DNA of 64,000 nucleotides from DATEOR01 sp963766725 (lineage in GTDB: Bacteria; Actinomycetota; Thermoleophilia; Gaiellales; Gaiellaceae). The notes beneath the pieces are model-generated. The model did no database searches. It saw nothing but the letters and a program-made list of their open reading frames with translations, and was not told where the DNA came from. The translations under genes were made by a program, and so were the position numbers. Of this stretch, positions 60,350-64,000 are shown piece by piece. Within the stretch, counting starts at the first letter, position 1; each line of letters starts with the position of its first letter. Where the stretch lies: assembly GCA_963766725.1 (NCBI GenBank), contig CAVYBK010000004.1, positions 237,831-301,830 on the forward strand, given 5' to 3'.

Positions 60350-61336
60350 GTGGCGACGAGAGATATTGACGCGGTCGGGAAAACCAGTTCGCGCGCGCGG
60401 GAGGCGGGCGACGAAGCGCGAGCGAAAGCCGAAACTGGGAGCGGCTGGTACGCCTGGCTCGCACGCGGGGGGTTGCTCGCAAAGGGCGTCTCCTACGGAA
60501 TCGTGGCAGCCCTTGCGATCGGCGTCGCGGTAGGCACTGGCGGAGAGACGACAAGCCGCCAGGGGGCCCTCGCGACGCTTGCGAGAGAAACTTGGGGAAA
60601 GGTCGCGCTGATCGTCCTCACGGCCGGGTTCGCCGCCTACGCGCTCTGGCGCTTCATTCAGGCCTATGCCGAGCGAGAGGATGATGACGACGAGAAGGCC
60701 GCGCTCAAGAAATGGGGCAAGCGCGCCGGCTACGTCGGTCGCGGTTTGATCTATGCGAGCTTGACGTTCACGACGGTGAAGCTCCTCGTCGATGCCGGCC
60801 AACAGCAGTCGCAGAATGCAAAGGCGCAGCAGACGACGGCGACGGTGCTCGACTGGCCCGCAGGGCGCTGGCTCGTTGGCATCGGAGGCCTATGCCTCCT
60901 CGGGGCCGGGTTGTGGAACGCCTACCGCGCCGTGACGAAGAAGTTTGAGGACAAGTGGCGCAGCGGCGAGATGAGCGAGACCGAACGCACGTGGGGAGGA
61001 CGCATCGGCATGGCGGGCCACCTTGCCCGAGCGGTCGTCTTCACACTCATTGGAATCTTCGTCATCAAGGCTGCGCTCGAATACGATCCCAGCGAGGCGA
61101 TCGGACTCGATGGGGCGCTGCAGAAGGTCGCCGACGCAGCGTACGGGCCGTATCTGCTCGGTGTCACCGCGGCCGGGCTCCTCTGCTACGGCCTCCACTG
61201 CCTTGTCGACGCTCGCTACCGCGACGTTTCTGCGAACAGCTCGGACGGCGGGCGTGATGAGAATCCGTCGTCTGCGCCGCCTGCTCGGCGCAGGATGAAC
61301 CAGCGGCTCGACGGTGCTTCTTCAGTCGATCGATGA
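60350..61336 (+). CDS. DUF1206 membrane protein
   Basis: 328 residues from GTG 60350 with GGGAGG upstream. Three repeated two-helix units, each with a W..RGG/GR-x-G motif: WLARGGLLAKGVSYGIVAALAI, KRAGYVGRGLIYASLTF and GRIGMAGHLARAVVFTLIGIFVIKAAL, as expected for DUF1206 (three repeats of about 70 residues). A charged C-terminal tail follows. Function unknown. The PAP2 gene starts inside its 3' end. Confidence 0.85.
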   Translation: MATRDIDAVGKTSSRAREAGDEARAKAETGSGWYAWLARGGLLAKGVSYGIVAALAIGVAVGTGGETTSRQGALATLARETWGKVALIVLTAGFAAYALWRFIQAYAEREDDDDEKAALKKWGKRAGYVGRGLIYASLTFTTVKLLVDAGQQQSQNAKAQQTTATVLDWPAGRWLVGIGGLCLLGAGLWNAYRAVTKKFEDKWRSGEMSETERTWGGRIGMAGHLARAVVFTLIGIFVIKAALEYDPSEAIGLDGALQKVADAAYGPYLLGVTAAGLLCYGLHCLVDARYRDVSANSSDGGRDENPSSAPPARRRMNQRLDGASSVDR

Positions 61337-61928
61337 TCGCGCGGCGGTTTGGGTCGCGACCCATCGCATCGCCCCGCTGAACGTTCCGTCCGTCTGGCTC
61401 GGATACGTCGATAAGGTCGGGGCGGTGTGGATCGTCCTCGCCGTTGTCGTCGGAGTTGCTCTTCGACTCGGTCTCGCTCGAACACTGGGCCTCGCCCTCA
61501 TCGTCGCGGCGGCCACGTTCGCGGCCGATAGCGTCTCCTTTGGCCTCAAGGACATGGTCGACCGAACGCGCCCGTTCGTCGCCCACCCGCAAATCGACCC
61601 GTTGTACGTCGTCCACTCGAGTTCGTTTCCTGCCGGCCACGCGGCGACCGCATTCGCCGGAGCAACACTTCTCTCATACGTCGCTCCCAAAGCGGCGACG
61701 AGTTTTTTCGTCCTGGCGATACTGATCGCCTATTCGCGCGTGTACGTCGGCGTCCACTACCCGGGCGACGTGATCGCCGGCGCGATCGTCGGCGCGGCAG
61801 TCGGGACAGTCGCGATTGGCGTTGTCGCTTTCGCGCAACGACGGAGCGACAAAGACGGGAAAGGCGCTTGTCCGGCGGCCGTCCGTCGGAGGCTTGAGTT
61901 CTTCCTTGCGCCATCCTCGAGACGCTAG
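61314..61928 (+). CDS. PAP2-family membrane phosphatase
   Basis: 204 residues from GTG 61314. Six transmembrane helices with the three phosphatase motifs KDMVDRTRPF (KxxxxxxRP), SSFPAGHAA (PSGH form) and SRVYVGVHYPGDV (SRxxxxxHxxxD). It dephosphorylates lipid phosphates such as undecaprenyl pyrophosphate or phosphatidic acid. It overlaps the DUF1206 gene by 23 nt, indicating coupling. Confidence 0.9.
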   Translation: MLLQSIDDRAAVWVATHRIAPLNVPSVWLGYVDKVGAVWIVLAVVVGVALRLGLARTLGLALIVAAATFAADSVSFGLKDMVDRTRPFVAHPQIDPLYVVHSSSFPAGHAATAFAGATLLSYVAPKAATSFFVLAILIAYSRVYVGVHYPGDVIAGAIVGAAVGTVAIGVVAFAQRRSDKDGKGACPAAVRRRLEFFLAPSSRR

Positions 61929-62384
61929 GTGAGTATGAGCCTGTGACAAAGGTCCTTTTAAAGCAGCCCTCCGGCGCGTAAATCGGGTGCGCCGCATCGA
62001 GTCCGACAGGACATGGTCCGTGACGGCTAAAAGGCCGGTCCGAAGCCGGATGGGATCTGCGCAAGGCGACGACTCGAAGCCCTTCGTTCTCCGGAAGGCG
62101 TCTTCGCGGTCGAGAACCTCGACGAGCGGCGGGCGGAAGCGCGGTGCGCAGAAGTTCCTGCTCGGCAGCCCACTAGTCAACGCTTGCAAGCATCGAGCTG
62201 AACACAAGGCTCTCGATTCCTCTAGCACCACAAAGCAGGCAGCTCGAAAAGTCTGAAGACCCTTCGGGGAAGCGCGGTTGTTTCACGGGGCCTCACTAAC
62301 CCGCGCCCCTTCATTTCACGCGACTACGAAACTCGCTGGAAGACGCCTCTTTCCCTCCACGTCCTGAAAACGAAAGGAGGAGCC
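61929..62384. other. Region without a supported gene
   Basis: 456 nt. An open frame from 61987 has no family resemblance and an unlikely composition. A lone box-1-like CCTCACTAACCCGCGCCCC is at 62288-62306. Confidence 0.4.
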
Positions 62385-62567
62385 ATGACCACCCCTGAGT
62401 CTCATCTGCGGTACCACCGCGAGCGACACGCCGACTTGCTTCGCGAGGCCCGTGAGGCGGAACTGGCGGCGAGCTTCATGAAGACGCCTCGCTCGCGTCG
62501 AAGCATTCTGGCGTCCGGCATCTGGCGTAAGCGGTTTGTCGGCCAGCTCACGCTCGGCCGCGCATAG
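62385..62567 (+). CDS. Small basic protein (60 aa)
   Basis: From ATG 62385 with a strong ribosome site (GAAAGGAGGA). TTPESHLRYHRERHADLLREAREAELAASF then RSRRSILASGIWRKRFVGQLTLG. An amphipathic helix with a basic end, followed by a strong terminator, so it is a real transcription unit. Function unknown. Confidence 0.65.
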   Translation: MTTPESHLRYHRERHADLLREAREAELAASFMKTPRSRRSILASGIWRKRFVGQLTLGRA

Positions 62568-62613
62568 AGGAGGAGCGCACTCGCCTCGCTCCAACGGCGG
62601 GTGCGCTCCTCCT
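62568..62613 (+). terminator. Strong hairpin terminator
   Basis: A 13-bp perfect stem AGGAGGAGCGCAC / GTGCGCTCCTCCT just after the 60-residue gene, followed by ATTTG. The left arm overlaps the stop region. Confidence 0.8.
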
Positions 62614-63010
62614 ATTTGCCGTGCGCGCACGTGTCACCTCACTCGGGTGCGCTAGTAACTGCACCTGACGGCCGGCATGAAAGGTCATGCCTGGGCGTAC
62701 CCCCCTCTCATTCGATGAAGCGCTTGTAGCTGGGATAACAGTCGCACTAGTGGGCCGTCCCGGAAACGTCAGGACTTCGGGCTCATGAGACCGAGACCCT
62801 AGGCCCCGGTATGGCCAGGCGTAAGATCGGCCAGATGGCGTTGCGTTTGGGCTGACATGCACAACACTCGTCACATCATGGTGCGCAGTCCGATCCGTCT
62901 GTAGACGGACGCACCTAGGTACGGGATGTCGTCCAAATCGACCTTCTGACGCTGGCCCGCATCCTGGCCCACAGAGCCTCTTAGCCCGCATAGAGACACG
63001 TCTCCGGCTT
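62614..63010. other. Intergenic region at the right end of the island
   Basis: About 400 nt. It holds repeat copy F and no gene. Confidence 0.5.
62637..62735 (+). repeat. Island intergenic repeat, copy F
   Basis: Box 1 CCTCACTCGGGTGCGCTAG then TAACT, 59 nt to CGTACCCCCC (62696), centre CTCATTCGATGAAG. The box 2 end is divergent (TAGCTGGGAT). Confidence 0.6.
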
Positions 63011-63071
63011 GTCTTGAAAACCGTTGGGCGCCGAGAGGTGCCTCGTGGGTTCGAATCCCACCCCCGCCGCT
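63011..63071 (+). repeat. Right attachment repeat (attR), 3' part of tRNA-Ser
   Basis: Matches 44757-44817 at 55 of 61 positions without gaps. Differences are confined to the variable arm, which still folds (GGCGCC-GAGA-GGTGCC). No acceptor 5' strand or D-arm precedes it, so it is not a second tRNA gene. It is probably the original chromosomal 3' end. Confidence 0.85.
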
Positions 63072-63077
63072 TGATTG

Positions 63078-63115
63078 AGCCCAAACCCGCTTCGCTAGGC
63101 GGGTTTGGGCTTTTT
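63078..63115 (+). terminator. Intrinsic terminator just outside the island
   Basis: A 13-bp perfect stem AGCCCAAACCCGC / GCGGGTTTGGGCT with an 8-nt loop and TTTTT. Six bases after attR. Likely the terminator of tRNA-Ser before the island inserted. Confidence 0.85.
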
Positions 63116-63250
63116 ACGAGCAGGTTCCGGACCGCTCGGGCCGTACCGCTTGAAACCGCCCCCGCCAGGATTCGCTCGAAGTCTCCCAGTCGGCGGAATC
63201 TCGACGTCGCTCGACAACGGCCAACGCTCACCGCGCAAGCTTCTAGGCTC

Positions 63251-63280
63251 CGTCGTCGCCCGGCTGCTCGGACGGAAGCC
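63251..63280 (-). repeat. R2 repeat, copy 4
   Basis: On the minus strand GGCTTCCGTCCGAGCAGCCG followed by GGCGACGACG. The plus strand reads VVARLLGRK. It lies 180 nt outside attR. Confidence 0.6.
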
Positions 63281-63399
63281 GCTGGACGAAGTGCTTGCGG
63301 AATGGCGGCGGCGGGCCATGCTTGCCGCCGGTTCTGCGTGCCGCGTAGCAGCGCATCGAGGCTCCTCCAACTTGGGACGCGGGCGCTCGGGACACCGGT

Positions 63400-63618
63400 T
63401 CACGCCGGCCTCGGTGGTATATCGAGCACGACGGCGGCCGAGCCTTCGTCGAGAAGTCCCTCGATGAGCTCCACGAATGCGTGTGGGTCCTCAAAGCGGG
63501 TGTCCGGATCGAGGCCCGCGACAATGAGGAATTTTCTGTCGCCTTGGACGCGCCCATCTATCCACCTCGCCCATACTTCCTGACCTTGACGCCTGCCCCC
63601 GATCTCCACTCTGGCCAC
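63400..63618 (-). CDS. Small hypothetical protein (72 aa)
   Basis: From GTG 63618 with ribosome site GGAAGGA. VEIGGRRQGQEVWARWIDGRVQGDRKFLIVAGLDPDTRFEDPHAFVELIEGLLDEGSAAVVLDIPP, seen as EVWARWIDGRVQGD and DPHAFVELIEGLL. An alpha/beta small protein with good coding composition. No family recognised. Confidence 0.5.
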   Translation of the reverse strand: MARVEIGGRRQGQEVWARWIDGRVQGDRKFLIVAGLDPDTRFEDPHAFVELIEGLLDEGSAAVVLDIPPRPA

Positions 63619-63852
63619 GCCAGTCCTTCCTTCCGTTTCGGCGAATTGAGTCGGGCGTTCGGGTCCTGACGCGCCAAGCCGCGGGGTTCGGCCCAGCGGC
63701 CCCAAGACACTCGAGACAAGCAAGAGGCTGGCCCCGCGGAGGAATCTGTTCGCCTGAAGCTCCTCGCCTCGCGCGCCACAGCGCGTCGGTGTTCTTATGC
63801 GGGCTTTAGGCCGGATTCCGAGAGCAGAGCCAGTGAGACCACTGTAGCTGTT

Positions 63853-63966
63853 TTATTCGACTCGGACGACTGCGAGTAGACCACCGGCCGTGCCCACGTT
63901 CTGGCCGATCGGAAGAGGGCGGAGCGTCGATAGTTCCCGATGCATCTCGTCGACTGGTTGTTTCAT
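63853..63966 (-). CDS. Short ORF (37 aa)
   Basis: From ATG 63966 with ribosome site AGGAGC. MKQPVDEMHRELSTLRPLPI followed by GQNVGTAGGLLAVVRVE. The ribosome site is good, but the size and the lack of relatives leave it doubtful. It may be the end of a partial or decayed gene. The stretch 63619-63852 between it and the previous gene shows nothing else. Confidence 0.35.
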   Translation of the reverse strand: MKQPVDEMHRELSTLRPLPIGQNVGTAGGLLAVVRVE

Positions 63967-64000
63967 CCCGAGCTCCTACGCGGACACCGCCCCGTAGCGG

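Larger units (their letters stand above)
44757..63071. mobile_element. Integrative genomic island in tRNA-Ser (about 18.3 kb)
   Basis: Bounded by the 61-nt tRNA-Ser repeat at both ends. A tyrosine integrase remnant lies next to the tRNA and points toward it. Just beyond the right repeat is a strong terminator that probably belonged to the original tRNA gene. Inside, base composition is lower and more varied than in the flanks, and many genes are short or broken. No conjugation, replication or phage structural genes are seen, so it is either a mobilisable satellite or a decayed element. Confidence 0.8.

Noticed and set aside
61987..62256. Open frame of 89 codons
   Set aside because: No good ribosome site, mixed low-complexity composition, and no family resemblance.
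63011..63071. A second tRNA-Ser gene
   Set aside because: Only the anticodon-to-3' part is present; the acceptor 5' strand and D-arm are missing. It fits an attachment-site repeat.
1..64000. CRISPR arrays, classical defence systems, secondary-metabolite cassettes
   Set aside because: No regularly spaced direct repeats with unique spacers, no cas genes, no restriction endonuclease or toxin-antitoxin pair, and no synthase megagenes were seen. The repeats in the island are dispersed, not an array.

Overview
The window is about 64 kb of very GC-rich DNA from an actinobacterium, most likely of the class Thermoleophilia (Gaiella / Solirubrobacterales type). Evidence for this: GTG and TTG starts are frequent, 4-nt stop/start overlaps are common, there is an F420-type LLM oxidoreductase, a UdgX-type uracil-DNA glycosylase, PspA with its actinobacterial partners PspAA and PspAB plus HtpX, a PimA-like mannosyltransferase and several LPG-synthase-type membrane proteins. 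The placement is an inference from gene content. No rRNA or other decisive marker is present.

Layout. 0-14 kb: housekeeping and metabolism (quinone-type methyltransferase with a UbiA-like membrane protein and a beta-lactamase-fold hydrolase, exonuclease VII xseAB, an orphan DNA methyltransferase, glycerate kinase, PimA-like glycosyltransferase with flippase-like protein, aminotransferase with adenosine deaminase). 14.4-19.4 kb: a regulatory patch with less GC-rich codon use, holding two small LuxR-type regulators, a MalT-like giant regulator, an HD-GYP protein and a divergent 28-residue peptide gene. 19.4-30.9 kb: UdgX, NYN/YacP-like protein, GST, MOSC, rsgA behind a leader peptide and terminator, lipoproteins, a MEDS-HATPase regulator, a flippase-like protein, a holin/phosphodiesterase fusion, a fumarylacetoacetase-family enzyme, a GH114-like protein, an alkylmercury-lyase (MerB) family gene and tRNA-Ala. 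31-44.7 kb: two zinc-type dehydrogenases, an AlkZ-type winged-helix protein, an O-methyltransferase with MBL hydrolase, the PspA-PspAA / NlpC-P60 / PspAB-HtpX envelope-stress cluster, a c-type cytochrome lipoprotein, a HAD phosphatase, serS, proline dehydrogenase and tRNA-Ser(UGA).

44.8-63.0 kb is an integrative genomic island in tRNA-Ser. The last 61 bases of the tRNA region recur at 63011-63071, a decayed tyrosine integrase lies beside the tRNA, and the probable original tRNA terminator now sits just outside the right repeat. The island carries envelope and oxidative-stress type genes (vanadium-haloperoxidase-like, trypsin-like, PRC-barrel, LLM oxidoreductase, KGG-type basic protein, GlsB, DUF1206, PAP2) and a family of roughly 100-bp intergenic repeats of unknown role.

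The most interesting observation is in the MerB-family gene at 29861-30521. Its catalytic second cysteine (MerB C159 position) is replaced by an in-frame TGA. The gene continues in the same frame for 69 conserved-looking codons, and 5 nt after the TGA begins a hairpin with a GGUC apical loop like the E. coli fdhF SECIS, at nearly the same distance. This is a candidate selenocysteine-containing organomercurial-lyase relative.

A caution applies throughout: at least ten otherwise well-conserved genes have a single 1-nt frameshift, mostly in short G or C runs. This looks more like consensus indel error than true gene decay. Calls marked frameshifted should be read with that in mind.
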